A DNA stretch of 64,000 nucleotides, taken from NCBI RefSeq assembly GCF_005517195.1, contig NZ_CP040244.1, positions 124,001-188,000 on the forward strand. The letters are read 5' to 3'. A model generated the notes under the pieces. That model saw nothing but the letters and a program-made list of their open reading frames with translations. It had not been told where the DNA came from and searched no databases. Position numbers and translations under genes: made by a program. The DNA comes from Streptomyces vilmorinianum. GTDB lineage: Bacteria; Actinomycetota; Actinomycetes; Streptomycetales; Streptomycetaceae. This document shows positions 1 through 8,645 of this stretch, piece by piece (the stretch's first letter is position 1; every line of letters begins with the position of its first letter).

Positions 1-186
1 GACCTCAACCCGGCGATCACCGAGGGCGTGCTGCACGTCTCGGCGATGGCGGCGTCCTGCGACGACGACCCGGCCAACGAGTACCCGGCCTGCCATGTGC
101 ACCAGCAGGACTGGGGTGTTCCGGTGAAGGTGGCGGAACAGGGTGTCCAGCGCCTGCCGTTGATCCTCGCGGGGATGGACGCGTAG
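1..186 (+). CDS. 3' end of an unidentified protein (partial)
   Basis: The frame is open from the first base and ends at a TAG at 184-186, giving the last 61 residues of a protein whose start lies outside the window. The tail holds two cysteines ten residues apart, several acidic residues, and the sequence HVHQQDWGVPVKV, and ends LILAGMDA. The cysteine pair would suit a secreted or periplasmic-side domain, but I do not recognise the family. It converges on the small membrane protein gene at 200-523, with only 13 bases between the two stop codons, and its stop lies in the hairpin that probably terminates both. Confidence 0.6.
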   Translation, partial: DLNPAITEGVLHVSAMAASCDDDPANEYPACHVHQQDWGVPVKVAEQGVQRLPLILAGMDA

Positions 187-206
187 GGCTTTCCCGGCCC
201 TAACGC
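181..206. terminator. Hairpin between two convergent genes
   Basis: GCG-TAGGGC and GCCCTA-ACGC form an inverted repeat with a one-base bulge around a seven-base loop (TTTCCCG). It sits exactly between two convergent stop codons, so it is a plausible bidirectional terminator. Confidence 0.45.
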
Positions 207-523
207 ACGATCCCCTGGTTCCTGGACGGGCGGCCCGCCGCCCCGTCCAGGCAACCGTCCACCCACGCCCGCGGGTTGTGGACGGCACGCTCGCCGCCCA
301 TGCCCGTGCGCTCCATCTCCGCGCACTCCCCGTCGCGCAGCGCCCGGAGCTTGCTGATCCGGACGGCCTGCAGATAGCCGCCCTCGTAGGCGATGTCCGT
401 GCCCCAGGGCGGGCGTTCGTCGTACCGCGCGATCACGAGACCACCCGCCGCCGTGGCCAGGAGCACGGCGGCGGTCAGGCACACGATGAACTTCCCTCGG
501 GACGGGCCCTCTTGACGCTCCAT
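200..523 (-). CDS. Small membrane-anchored hypothetical protein
   Basis: 107 residues, starting at the ATG complementary to 521-523. After a short basic N-terminus there is one hydrophobic segment (about residues 12-33, IVCLTAAVLLATAAGGLVIA), followed by a soluble, charged domain with two cysteines (GECAEM and DGCLDG). This suggests a protein anchored by one N-terminal helix or an uncleaved signal, with the rest outside the membrane. No known family is recognised and no catalytic motif is visible. It is transcribed away from the aminopeptidase gene's 3' end on the same strand, with a repeat-rich spacer between. Confidence 0.6.
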   Translation of the reverse strand: MERQEGPSRGKFIVCLTAAVLLATAAGGLVIARYDERPPWGTDIAYEGGYLQAVRISKLRALRDGECAEMERTGMGGERAVHNPRAWVDGCLDGAAGRPSRNQGIVR

Positions 524-570
524 GAGAGAGACCGTGTCAGGAGGGGCCTTTCCCGGATGTTTCGCCGGGC

Positions 571-610
571 CTCGTCGGACCTCGCCGGGCCTCGTCGGAC
601 CTCGCCGGGT
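571..610. repeat. 20-bp tandem repeat, two copies
   Basis: The unit CTCGTCGGACCTCGCCGGGC occurs at 571-590 and 591-610 (last base T). TTCGCCGGGC flanks it on both sides (561-570 and 611-620). It lies just beyond the stop codon of the aminopeptidase gene. Confidence 0.75.
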
Positions 611-635
611 TTCGCCGGGCCTTTGTCAGGCCTTG

Positions 636-1940
636 TCAGCCTTCCAGGAAGGCGACCAGCGCGTTGGCGAGGTGGTACGGGTCGTCCGCGCCGCACAGCT
701 CACGGGCGCTGTGCATCGACAGGCACGCGACGCCGATGTCGACGGTGCTGATGCCGTGCCGGGCGGCGGTGATCGGGCCGATCGTCGTGCCGCACGGCAT
801 GTCGTTGTTGGAGACGAAGGACTGCCACGGCACGCCGGCCTTCTCGCAGGCCGCGGCGAACACGGCCCTGCCGGTGCCGTCGGTCGCGTACCGCTGGTTC
901 ACGTTGACCTTGAGGATCGGTCCGCCGTTGGGGCGCGGGTGGTGCGTCGGGTCGTGGCGCTCCGCGTAGTTGGGGTGGACGGCGTGGCCGACGTCGGAGG
1001 AGAGGCAGACCGAGCCGGCGAAGGCGCGGGCACGGTCCTCGTAGGCGCCGCCGCGGGCGTAGACGGAGCGCTCCAGGACGTTGCCGAGGAGCGGGCCCTG
1101 GGCGCCGGTGTCGGACTCGGAGCCGTTCTCCTCGTGGTCGAAGGCGGCGAGGACCGGGATGTACGCGAGGTCCGGCTGCGCCGACACGGCGGTCAGGGCG
1201 GCCACGCCCGCGTGCACCGAGATCAGGTTGTCCATGCGGGGGCCCGCGAGCAGTTCGCGGTCGCGGCCGAGGTAGGAGGGGGCCTCGATGGCGTGGACCA
1301 TGAGGTCCCAGCCGGCCACGTCCTCGGCGTCCACGCCGGCCTCCTGGGCCACGAAGGAGATCAGGTCGCCCTCGTGGACCTCGCCCAGCCCCCAGATGGG
1401 CTGCATGTGGCGCTGCCGGTCGAGCTTGAGGCCGTCGTTGACCTGGCGGTCGAGGTGGATGGCGAGCTGGGGGACGCGCAGCACGGCGCGGTCGACGTTC
1501 ACCAGCTTCGTCGAGCCGTCCCGCAGGGTGAGGCGGCCGGCGAGTCCGAGGTCGCGGTCGAGCCAGGTGTTGAGCAGCGTGCCGCCGTACGTCTCCACGG
1601 CCACCTGGCGCCAGCCCTGGGCGCCCATGTCGGGCTGCGGCTTGACGCGCAGGTTGGGGGAGTCGGTGTGGGCGCCAACGATCCGGTACGGGGTGTGGGC
1701 GGCGGCGCCCTCGGGTACGTACCAGGCGATGATCGCGCCGCCGCGGATCACGTACTTCCCGCCGGCCGAGGCGTCCCAGGACGCGGTCTCCTCGACCTGC
1801 CGGAATCCGGCCTTCTCCAGGCGCTCGGCCGCGTTCGCCACCACGTGGTACGGCGACGGCGAGACCGCCAGGAAGGTCATGAGGTCGTCGGTGTGGCCAC
1901 GGTCGAACGCCTGCGAGGGGCGGGAGGGTGCGCTACTCAT
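636..1940 (-). CDS. apeB: M18 family aminopeptidase
   Basis: 434 residues, the normal length of bacterial M18 zinc aminopeptidases, which remove N-terminal, often acidic, residues from peptides in the cytoplasm. The family landmarks are present in order: the metal-ligand histidine in VGAHTDSPNLRVKP, the EEN-type catalytic segment FDHEENGSESDTGAQG, SSDVGHAVHPNY, KVNVNQRYATDG, and the C-terminal metal-site block SMHSARELCGADD. The start is the ATG at 1938-1940 (MSSAPSRPSQAFDRGHTDDL). The open frame continues upstream but that part is low-complexity and reads against the start of conservation. It stands alone, with a tandem repeat beyond its 3' end and the acyl-CoA dehydrogenase gene upstream on the same strand. 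Confidence 0.93.
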   Translation of the reverse strand: MSSAPSRPSQAFDRGHTDDLMTFLAVSPSPYHVVANAAERLEKAGFRQVEETASWDASAGGKYVIRGGAIIAWYVPEGAAAHTPYRIVGAHTDSPNLRVKPQPDMGAQGWRQVAVETYGGTLLNTWLDRDLGLAGRLTLRDGSTKLVNVDRAVLRVPQLAIHLDRQVNDGLKLDRQRHMQPIWGLGEVHEGDLISFVAQEAGVDAEDVAGWDLMVHAIEAPSYLGRDRELLAGPRMDNLISVHAGVAALTAVSAQPDLAYIPVLAAFDHEENGSESDTGAQGPLLGNVLERSVYARGGAYEDRARAFAGSVCLSSDVGHAVHPNYAERHDPTHHPRPNGGPILKVNVNQRYATDGTGRAVFAAACEKAGVPWQSFVSNNDMPCGTTIGPITAARHGISTVDIGVACLSMHSARELCGADDPYHLANALVAFLEG

Positions 1941-2089
1941 GCGTTCACCATACGCACGGTCCGAAAGGCGATGACGGGGCCCCGGAAAACGGAACGGGCC
2001 GTCCCTGACGGCCAGAGCCGGGCGAGGAAAACGGAACGGCCCACTCCCCTCCCCGGGAGCGAGCCGTTCCTTCGTGGACGGGGCGCGTA

Positions 2090-3919
2090 CTAGAACGCGG
2101 CCTCGTCCAGGTCCATCAGCGAGCCGTCGACGGCCTCGGCGAGCGCGCGCTCGGCGCCGACACCCGGCAGGACGTTGGCGGCGAAGAACTTCGCGGCCGC
2201 GATCTTGCCCTGGTAGAAGGCCTGGTCCTTGGCGGAGGCGCCGGCGGCCAGCTTCTCGGCGGCGACGGCCGCACCCTTCAGCAGCAGGTAGCCGACGACC
2301 ACGTCGCCGGAGGCCATCAGCAGGCGGGTGGTGTTGAGGCCGACCTTGTAGATGTTCTTGACGTCCTCGCCGGTGGCGGTGAGGTCGGTGAGCATCTTGC
2401 CGACGATGCCCTCCAGGTCCACGGCCGCCTTGGCGAGCGCGTCGCGGGCGCCGGCCAGCTCCTCGCCGCCGGTGCCGACCGCGAGGAACTTCTTGATCTC
2501 CTCGGCCAGCGCGTTCAGGGACGCGCCCTGGTCGCGGACGATCTTGCGGAAGAAGAAGTCCTGGCCCTGGATGGCCGTGGTGCCCTCGTAGAGGGTGTCG
2601 ATCTTGGCATCCCGGATGTACTGCTCGATCGGGTACTCCTGCAGGAAGCCGGAGCCGCCGAAGGTCTGCAGCGACTGGGCGAGCTGCTCGTAGCCCTTCT
2701 CGGAGCCGTAGCCCTTCACGATCGGGAGCAGCAGGTCGTTCAGGCCGATCAGGGCCTTCGCGTCCTCGCCCGCCGCCTCCTTGACCTGGATCTCGTCCTG
2801 GACCGCGGCCGTGTAGAGGACGAGGGAGCGCATGCCCTCGGCGTACGCCTTCTGCGTCATCAGCGAGCGGCGGACGTCGGGGTGGTGCGTGATGGTGACC
2901 TTGGGCGCGGTCTTGTCCATGAAGTTCGCCAGGTCGGTGCCCTGGACGCGCTCCTTGGCGTACTCGAGGGCGTTGAGGTAGCCCGTCGAGAGGGTGGAGA
3001 TCGCCTTCGTGCCGACCATCATGCGGGCGAACTCGATGATGAGGAACATCTGGCGGATGCCGTCGTGCTTGTCGCCGATCAGCCAGCCCTTGGCGGGGTG
3101 CTGGTCGCCGAAGGTCATCTCGCACGTGTTGGAGGCCTTGAGGCCCATCTTGTGCTCGACGTTGGTGGCGTAGACGCCGTTGCGCTCGCCCAGCTCGCCG
3201 GTCTCCCAGTCGAAGTGGAACTTCGGCACGAGGAAGAGGGAGAGGCCCTTGGTGCCGGGGCCGTGGCCCTCGGGGCGGGCGAGGACGTAGTGGAGGATGT
3301 TCTCCTCCATGTCGTGCTCACCGGAGGTGATGAAGCGCTTCACGCCCTCGATGTGCCAGGAGCCGTCCTCCTGCTGGACCGCCTTCGTGCGGCCGGCGCC
3401 GACGTCCGAGCCGGCGTCCGGCTCGGTGAGGACCATCGTGGAGCCCCAGCGCTTCTCGACGGCGATCTGCGCGACCTTCTTCTGCGCCTCGTTGCCCTCG
3501 TTGAAGAGGATGCCGGCGAACGCCGGGCCGGAGGAGTACATCCAGATGGCCGGGTTCGAGCCGAGCAGCAGCTCCGCGTACGCCCAGATCAGGGAGCGGG
3601 GCGAGGTGGTGCCGCCGATCTCCTCGGGGAGGCCCAGGCGCCAGTACTCGGACTCCATGAAGGCCTCGTAGGACTTCTTGAAGCTCGCCGGGACGGGCGC
3701 GGTGTTCGTCTCGGGGTCGAAGACCGGCGGGTTGCGGTCGGCGTCGGCGAAGGACTCGGCCAGCTCGTTCTCGGCGAGGCGGCGGATCTCGTCCAGGACG
3801 CTCTTGGCGGTCTCGACGTCCATCTCCTCGAACGGACCGGTGCCGTACACCTTGTCGCGCCCGAGGACCTCGAAGAGGTTGAACTCGATGTCGCGGAGAT
3901 TCGACTTGTAGTGCCCCAT
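2090..3919 (-). CDS. Acyl-CoA dehydrogenase, long (about 600-residue) type
   Basis: 609 residues. It oxidises acyl-CoA to enoyl-CoA with FAD in fatty-acid degradation. Visible blocks are the FAD-binding core [19 protein letters not shown], the substrate segment [10 protein letters not shown], and the active-site region [17 protein letters not shown], whose glutamate is the expected catalytic base. The extra C-terminal helical extension (about residues 470-609) marks the long subfamily. The start [21 protein letters not shown] is the ATG at 3917-3919. The upstream extension of the open frame crosses the promoter region and is rejected. A short TACC/GGTA inverted repeat about 80 bases upstream may be an operator. 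Confidence 0.93.
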   Translation of the reverse strand: MGHYKSNLRDIEFNLFEVLGRDKVYGTGPFEEMDVETAKSVLDEIRRLAENELAESFADADRNPPVFDPETNTAPVPASFKKSYEAFMESEYWRLGLPEEIGGTTSPRSLIWAYAELLLGSNPAIWMYSSGPAFAGILFNEGNEAQKKVAQIAVEKRWGSTMVLTEPDAGSDVGAGRTKAVQQEDGSWHIEGVKRFITSGEHDMEENILHYVLARPEGHGPGTKGLSLFLVPKFHFDWETGELGERNGVYATNVEHKMGLKASNTCEMTFGDQHPAKGWLIGDKHDGIRQMFLIIEFARMMVGTKAISTLSTGYLNALEYAKERVQGTDLANFMDKTAPKVTITHHPDVRRSLMTQKAYAEGMRSLVLYTAAVQDEIQVKEAAGEDAKALIGLNDLLLPIVKGYGSEKGYEQLAQSLQTFGGSGFLQEYPIEQYIRDAKIDTLYEGTTAIQGQDFFFRKIVRDQGASLNALAEEIKKFLAVGTGGEELAGARDALAKAAVDLEGIVGKMLTDLTATGEDVKNIYKVGLNTTRLLMASGDVVVGYLLLKGAAVAAEKLAAGASAKDQAFYQGKIAAAKFFAANVLPGVGAERALAEAVDGSLMDLDEAAF

Positions 3920-3999
3920 GGCGACGGCTCCGTAAGGATCGGGGAGGCAGGTTCCTCGTACACGTACCAGCGAGTAGCTAATGCTCTCTCCGATGATGC

Positions 4000-4011
4000 T
4001 ACCCACCGGTA
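4000..4011. promoter_or_regulatory. TACC-N4-GGTA inverted repeat upstream of acyl-CoA dehydrogenase
   Basis: TACC CACC GGTA, in an AT-richer island (AATAAGAG follows) upstream of the acyl-CoA dehydrogenase start. TetR-type repressors of fatty-acid genes often bind such GGTA/TACC palindromes. The assignment here is inference from position and symmetry only. Confidence 0.35.
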
Positions 4012-4170
4012 ATAAGAGCAACCCTTTCGGTCGATCTGTGACGCGCGCAATGCCCCGACCCCCTTGCGCGGCCCGCGCCGACGGACGACTTCCTCTCGAA
4101 GCCGCAGGGCGTCCGGATCGTCCACGGGCGTACCGGCACGGCCGCCCGGCCCGCTCGGTACGCTAGGCAC

Positions 4171-4674
4171 ATGTACGGCTACGAGCAGAATCAGGGCGCC
4201 CAGCAGCAGTACGCCCCGCCGCCGCAGCAGCCGATGCAGGGCGGCATTGGGGGGGGTATGCAGGGCGGGATGCAGGGCGGGTACGGCCAGCAGCCGCCCC
4301 TGTATCCGGAGCCGTCGCCGCCGTCGCTCGCCGATGCCGTGCGGGCCTTCACGACCGGGTCCCTGTCGGCCGAGGACTTCCAGCAGATCTTCGCGACCTC
4401 GAAGGTCTACTGCCCCCGGGGCGACAACCCCGGCTTCCTTGCCCTGCACAACACCCAGCAGCCCGTCATCCCGATGTTCACCTCCCTGAAGGAGCTGCGG
4501 CGGTACGCGGGCAAGGAGTCGAAGTACTTCGTGATCACCGGCGCCGAGGTGATCGACCTGCTGCCGACCGGCTACGGCTTCGTCCTCGACATGGAGGGCG
4601 ACCACCGCATGGTCTTCGACGCGAAGGCCGTGGAGCAGATGGTCGACTTCGCGATGCGCCGGATGTACGGCTGA
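4171..4674 (+). CDS. SseB family protein with a Gln/Gly/Met-rich N-terminus
   Basis: 167 residues. The first 50 or so are low-complexity (Q, P, G, M with repeated MQGG). From LADAVRAF onward the sequence matches the SseB N-terminal domain: KVYCPRGDNPGFLALHNTQQPVIPMFTSLKELRRYAGKESKYFVITGAEVIDLLPTGYGFVLD (given as a run of contiguous blocks, residues about 75-140). The family has no established enzymatic role in actinomycetes. The start is the ATG at 4171 preceded by TAGGCAC with no strong Shine-Dalgarno, so a leaderless transcript is possible (TACGCT ends about ten bases upstream). Its stop codon lies inside the first unit of an 11-bp tandem repeat. Confidence 0.82.
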   Translation: MYGYEQNQGAQQQYAPPPQQPMQGGIGGGMQGGMQGGYGQQPPLYPEPSPPSLADAVRAFTTGSLSAEDFQQIFATSKVYCPRGDNPGFLALHNTQQPVIPMFTSLKELRRYAGKESKYFVITGAEVIDLLPTGYGFVLDMEGDHRMVFDAKAVEQMVDFAMRRMYG

Positions 4675-4702
4675 TTCCCGGCTGATTCCCGGCTGATTCC
4701 CG
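4670..4702. repeat. 11-bp tandem repeat, three copies, containing a stop codon
   Basis: GCTGATTCCCG occurs at 4670-4680, 4681-4691 and 4692-4702. The TGA of the SseB-like gene (4672-4674) is part of the first copy, so the coding end and the repeat are fused. Confidence 0.85.
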
Positions 4703-4708
4703 ACTGAT

Positions 4709-5188
4709 CTACGCCTCGACCGGGGGCGCACCGCGGTGTGTCCACCGGGCGTACGCGCACCAGGCGACGGCGATCAGCAGCGCGGCGGCGGCTCCCGCGC
4801 CCAGGACGGCCGGCTCCGGGCGGAAGCCGAGCGCGAGCCGCGTTCCCAGGAACGCGATGCCCAGGCCGACCCGGCCCGGGCCGTAGACCGGAACGCGGGC
4901 GGCGGTGGCGCGCAGCAGCGCGGCGGCGGCCAGGCCGGTGACGCCGCACACGGCGAGCAGGAGCCAGGGCGATCCGGGCGCGGCGCTCGGGATGCCGTAT
5001 TCGGGCGGCCCCAGGCGGAACGTCGAGGCCGCCCAGCCCAGGCCGAGGCCGCAGAGGGTGACGCCCACCGCCCAGAGCGCGTGCCGCCACAGCGGGCCGG
5101 GCCTGAGCTCGCCTTCTTCGTTCTCCGGGTTCTCCGGGTTCTCCGGGTTCTCCGGCAGGTCGTGGTCGTGGTCGTGGGGATCCATCAC
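4709..5188 (-). CDS. Integral membrane protein with a His/Asp-rich and PEN-repeat N-terminus
   Basis: 159 residues. The N-terminus contains DPHDHDHD, then PEN repeated four times, then an acidic stretch. After this come about four hydrophobic segments (HALWAVGVTLCGLGLGWAA, LLLAVCGVTGLAAAALLRA, VGLGIAFLGTRLALGF, AAALLIAVAWCAYARW), so it is a small polytopic membrane protein facing the cytoplasm with its N-terminus. The DHDHD motif could bind metal, but this is only suggestive. The start is ambiguous between two adjacent ATG codons. It is divergent from the pirin gene. Confidence 0.68.
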   Translation of the reverse strand: MMDPHDHDHDLPENPENPENPENEEGELRPGPLWRHALWAVGVTLCGLGLGWAASTFRLGPPEYGIPSAAPGSPWLLLAVCGVTGLAAAALLRATAARVPVYGPGRVGLGIAFLGTRLALGFRPEPAVLGAGAAAALLIAVAWCAYARWTHRGAPPVEA

Positions 5189-5280
5189 GGACGGTAGGAC
5201 GCGGGCCGACCCGCGACGGTTGGGTCCCGGGGGAATGTCCCCGGGATCTTCTCTGTTCTGCGAGGTGTGGCAGAAAGTTC

Positions 5281-5297
5281 GAGTTTCAACTAAACTC
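5281..5297. promoter_or_regulatory. Perfect inverted repeat upstream of the pirin gene
   Basis: GAGTTT and AAACTC (6-bp arms) flank CAACT, giving a 17-bp palindrome that ends 22 bases before the pirin start codon. Position and AT-rich composition in GC-rich DNA suggest an operator, for example for a MarR-type regulator. Confidence 0.5.
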
Positions 5298-5319
5298 GGC
5301 TGACGAGGAGGTACCGACC

Positions 5320-6282
5320 ATGCCTGCAGTGACTGTGGAGAACCCGCTGACGCTCCCGCGCGTCGCCGCCCCGGCCGACGCCGTCTCCCGCCCCGTGCTC
5401 GCCGTGACCACGGCGCCGTCGGGATTCGAGGGCGAGGGCTTCCCGGTGCGCCGCGCGTTCGCGGGGATCAACTACCAGTACCTCGACCCGTTCATCATGA
5501 TGGACCAGATGGGAGAGGTGGAGTACGCGCCCGGCGAGCCCAAGGGGACGCCGTGGCACCCCCACCGCGGGTTCGAGACCGTCACGTACATCATCGACGG
5601 CGTCTTCGACCACCAGGACTCCAACGGCGGTGGCGGCACCATCACCAACGGCGACACCCAGTGGATGACCGCCGGATCCGGACTGCTCCACATCGAGGCC
5701 CCGCCGGAGTCCCTCGTCGTGAGCGGCGGTCTCTTCCACGGCCTCCAGCTGTGGGTGAACCTGCCGGCCTCCGACAAGATGATGGCGCCGCGCTACCAGG
5801 ACATCCGCGGCGGCCAGGTGCAGCTGCTGGCCTCCCCCGACGGCGGCGCGCTGCTGCGCGTCATCGCGGGCGAGCTGGACGGCCACGCGGGCCCGGGCAT
5901 CACCCACACCCCGATCACGATGATCCACGCGACCGTCCGTCCGGGCGCCGAGGTGACCCTGCCCTGGCGCGAGGACTTCAACGGCCTCGTCTACGTCCTG
6001 GCGGGCCGCGGCTCCGTCGGCACCGAGCGGCGGCCGATCCACATGGGCCAGACCGCGGTCTTCGGCAAGGGCGGCGCGCTGACGGTCCGGGCCGACGAGC
6101 AGCAGGACGGGCACACCCCCGACCTGGAGGTCGTCGTCCTCGGCGGCCGGCCGATCCGCGAGCCGATGGCGCACTACGGTCCGTTCGTCATGAACACCCA
6201 GGCCGAGCTGCGCCAGGCCTTCGAGGACTTCCAGGCGGGCCGCCTCGGCACGATCCCGGCCGTGCACGGCATGGGCGAGTAA
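5320..6282 (+). CDS. Pirin family protein
   Basis: 320 residues, a bicupin. The N-terminal cupin carries the iron-binding residues seen in pirins: H-x-H in WHPHRGFETVTYIIDG and H-x-E in GLLHIEAP. FHGLQLWVNLP is also typical. Bacterial pirins have been shown to act as quercetin dioxygenases or to modulate metabolic enzymes; which applies here cannot be read from sequence. A clear GAGGAGG lies nine bases before the ATG at 5320, and a 17-bp palindrome lies just upstream of that. Three 16-bp repeats follow the stop codon. It is divergent from the membrane protein at 4709-5188. Confidence 0.92.
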   Translation: MPAVTVENPLTLPRVAAPADAVSRPVLAVTTAPSGFEGEGFPVRRAFAGINYQYLDPFIMMDQMGEVEYAPGEPKGTPWHPHRGFETVTYIIDGVFDHQDSNGGGGTITNGDTQWMTAGSGLLHIEAPPESLVVSGGLFHGLQLWVNLPASDKMMAPRYQDIRGGQVQLLASPDGGALLRVIAGELDGHAGPGITHTPITMIHATVRPGAEVTLPWREDFNGLVYVLAGRGSVGTERRPIHMGQTAVFGKGGALTVRADEQQDGHTPDLEVVVLGGRPIREPMAHYGPFVMNTQAELRQAFEDFQAGRLGTIPAVHGMGE

Positions 6283-6287
6283 GCGAG

Positions 6288-6335
6288 GCGGTACGGCGAC
6301 GGCGCGGTACGGCGACGGCGCGGTACGGCGACGGC
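6288..6335. repeat. 16-bp tandem repeat, three copies
   Basis: GCGGTACGGCGACGGC at 6288-6303, 6304-6319 and 6320-6335, beginning six bases after the pirin stop codon. Confidence 0.85.
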
Positions 6336-6481
6336 GCCGGCGAAGACGCGTTACGGGGCTGGGCTCGCGCCCGGCCCCGTACGCGTACCGGAGGCCGTAT
6401 CCGTACGGGCTCTGACGGCCCGTCACCCGTCCGGGGCCGTACCGCAGGACGACACGCCGCGGGGCGTGGTCCGGTGAAGGC

Positions 6482-7564
6482 GTGCAGCCGCAGCCGCAAG
6501 ACCGGAGACCGCTCCTTCCCGAGGCCGCCCGACGGGTCGCCGCCTGGTGTGTCGTCGCTCTGCTCGTCGCCGGGGTCGCCGCCGTCGGGATCTGGCTGTG
6601 CGTCGTGTTCCAGACGGCCGTCACGCCCGTCCTGCTCGCGATCCTGGGCACCGCGCTCCTCGGGCCGCTCTACCGGCGCCTGTTGAGGATGAAGGTGCAG
6701 AAGTCGCTCGCGGCCGGGCTGACCGTCCTCGCCGTCCTCGGCTTCGTCGGCGGCGCCACCTACATCGTGGTCGTCGCGCTCCTCGAGACCGGCGACCAGA
6801 TCATCACCTCGCTGCGGCAGGCCGCCGTCGACATCGCCGACCACCTGGGCGCGGCCGGCACCTCGCTCGACGACGTCGCGAAGAACGCGAAGACGCTGCT
6901 GGAGAGGTTCGGCGGAACCGCCGCCTCCGGCGTGATCTCCGGGCTCAGCGTCGTCGCCCAGGTGGCCGCCATGGCCATCCTCGCCCTGCTGCTGATCTTC
7001 TTCTTCCTCCGGGACTCCGACAAGGTGGCCGGGGCCCTGCGCTCGGTCGCCCCGCGCGCGACCGGCGACACGATGGATGCCATGGGCCGCCGCGCCTTCG
7101 AGGCCGTCGAGGGCTTCATGCGCGGGACCACCATCGTCGCCCTGGTCGACGCCGTCCTCATCACCGTCGGGCTGCTGATCCTGCGGGTCCCCGGCGCCGT
7201 CGGGCTCGGCGCGCTCGTCTTCGTCACCGCCTACATCCCGTATCTCGGCGCCTTCCTCTCCGGCGCCGTCGCCGTCCTCGTCGCGCTCGCCGACCGGGGC
7301 TTCGTCATCGCCCTGTGGGTCCTCGGCGTCGTCCTGGCCGTCCAGGTCCTGGAGGGGAACGTCCTGCAGCCCGTGATCCAGAGCCGGACCGTGCAGATGC
7401 ACCCGGCCGTCGTCATGCTCGCCATCACGGCCGGGGCCTCCGTCGCAGGCGTCCTCGGCATGCTGCTCGCCGTGCCCGTGACGGCGGCCGCCTTCGGGGT
7501 GATCGGCGAGCTGCGCAGCCGGTACGGGACGCCGGAGGCACCGGCCCCGGCCGCCCCGGAGTGA
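6482..7564 (+). CDS. AI-2E family transporter (PerM-like permease)
   Basis: 360 residues with the family pattern: two N-terminal membrane helices (VVALLVAGVAAVGIWLCVVF and a second at about residues 40-60), a third before a long soluble stretch (residues about 100-155), then several C-terminal helices (ILALLLIFFFLRDSDKVAG, IVALVDAVLITVGLLILRVPGA, and further). YIPYLGAFLSG and LEGNVLQPVIQ are characteristic C-terminal motifs of the family, whose members export small molecules or ions. The GTG at 6482 (MQPQPQDRRPLLPEAARR) is the best start. The Shine-Dalgarno is weak. The next gene is convergent, 12 bases away. Confidence 0.88.
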   Translation: MQPQPQDRRPLLPEAARRVAAWCVVALLVAGVAAVGIWLCVVFQTAVTPVLLAILGTALLGPLYRRLLRMKVQKSLAAGLTVLAVLGFVGGATYIVVVALLETGDQIITSLRQAAVDIADHLGAAGTSLDDVAKNAKTLLERFGGTAASGVISGLSVVAQVAAMAILALLLIFFFLRDSDKVAGALRSVAPRATGDTMDAMGRRAFEAVEGFMRGTTIVALVDAVLITVGLLILRVPGAVGLGALVFVTAYIPYLGAFLSGAVAVLVALADRGFVIALWVLGVVLAVQVLEGNVLQPVIQSRTVQMHPAVVMLAITAGASVAGVLGMLLAVPVTAAAFGVIGELRSRYGTPEAPAPAAPE

Positions 7565-7576
7565 TCGCGGAGTGAT

Positions 7577-8395
7577 TCAGGTCGCCGCCGGCATGCCGCC
7601 CGGCTCGAAGGACGCCAGCATCTGCTCCAGCGCCGCCTGGTCGGGGCCCACGAACGGGTCCGCGTCCGGGGCCATCGAGATCGTCTCGATCATCAGCTCG
7701 GTCATCCGCACCGCGGGCGGCAGATGCGTGGACAGCACGATCTCCGGGTTCATGTCCCGCAGCGGTTCGATCGTCTCCCGGTACTTCGCCGGGGCCACGA
7801 GATGCACCCACGGGCTGTCCACCGTCGCCCACAGCAGCTGCGCCTGCCGCAGCTCCTCGGGCTTGAGGTCGTTCGCGTGCCCGCTCTCCGCGAGCTCGGC
7901 GGTCGGCATCGGCCCGCCGAAGCAGTCGGAGCTGAAGCAGATCCGGGTCTTGTCGTCGTAGAAGCCGACCGTCGCCGGGTTGTCGAAGAGCGGCGGCCGG
8001 AAGCCGTGCAGCATGCGGTCGCCCACGTCGAGGGACTGGCCGGGATTGACGAAGTACACGCGGTCCATCGGCAACGGGCGCTCGGTCGTCATGATCCCGG
8101 CCCCGAGGAAGGTGGTCACGACCCGTGCCTGGGGCGCGGCGACGAGCAGGTCGAAGATGCCGCCCGTGTGGTCACGGTCGGGGTGGGTGAGCCAGATCCA
8201 GCGGACGTCGGCGGGGTCCATGACCTCGGCGAGCGTGTTGACGAAGTTCCGGTCGGCTATCGAGAGACCGGTGTCGACGACGACCGGCTCCTTGGCGGTG
8301 ACGACGTACGCGTTGGCGGGAATGTGGCCGATGCCCGGTACTTCGAGGCTGTCGGCGAGGACGGTGGTGTCGCTTCCGACCCTGTGGGTGTCCAT
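7577..8395 (-). CDS. MBL-fold metallo-hydrolase (paralogue of 17013-17855)
   Basis: 272 residues of metallo-beta-lactamase fold. The metal-binding THPDRDHTGG (H-x-D-x-D-H) and a later ligand region LFDNPATVGFYDDKTRICFSSDCFGG are clear, and LSTHLPPA supplies another histidine. The pattern is that of the ODP-like branch (flavodiiron-protein MBL domain), but there is no flavodoxin domain. The substrate is unknown. The start is the ATG at 8393-8395 (MDTHRVGSDTTVLADSLEVPG); the longer frame runs into repeat DNA. It shares ADVRW-TH--DHAG-type sequence and gene architecture with the second MBL gene in this window. A 63-bp repeat lies just upstream. Confidence 0.87.
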   Translation of the reverse strand: MDTHRVGSDTTVLADSLEVPGIGHIPANAYVVTAKEPVVVDTGLSIADRNFVNTLAEVMDPADVRWIWLTHPDRDHTGGIFDLLVAAPQARVVTTFLGAGIMTTERPLPMDRVYFVNPGQSLDVGDRMLHGFRPPLFDNPATVGFYDDKTRICFSSDCFGGPMPTAELAESGHANDLKPEELRQAQLLWATVDSPWVHLVAPAKYRETIEPLRDMNPEIVLSTHLPPAVRMTELMIETISMAPDADPFVGPDQAALEQMLASFEPGGMPAAT

Positions 8396-8445
8396 GGCGC
8401 GCTCCGTGGTCCCCCCGGCGGCCGTACGACACCAGTCTCCTCCGC

Positions 8446-8597
8446 GCCGGTACGCCTCGCCCGGCGTGCGCCTCACGCGCCGGTTTGCCCGCGCGCCGTG
8501 CGCCTCACGCGCCGGTACGCCTCGCGCGGCGGCGCTCACGCGCCGGTTTGCCCGCGCGCCGTGCGCCTCACGCTTCGGTACGCCTCGCGCAGCGTGC
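8446..8597. repeat. 63-bp tandem repeat, about 2.4 copies
   Basis: Full units lie at 8472-8534 and 8535-8597, both beginning CTCACGCGCCGGTTTGCCCG. A third, partial copy of the unit's second half (GCCGGTACGCCTCGC) is at 8446-8471. The spacer 8396-8645 contains nothing else recognisable; it is the 3' side of the SpoIIE-type gene. Confidence 0.8.
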
Positions 8598-8645
8598 GCT
8601 GCCGTGCCCGTACGGCCCGGTGCCGGCCCCGCCGCCCCGCGTCGA

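Noticed and set aside
522..2093. 523-residue open frame opposite the M18 aminopeptidase
   Set aside because: Shadow frame; the aminopeptidase is unambiguous.
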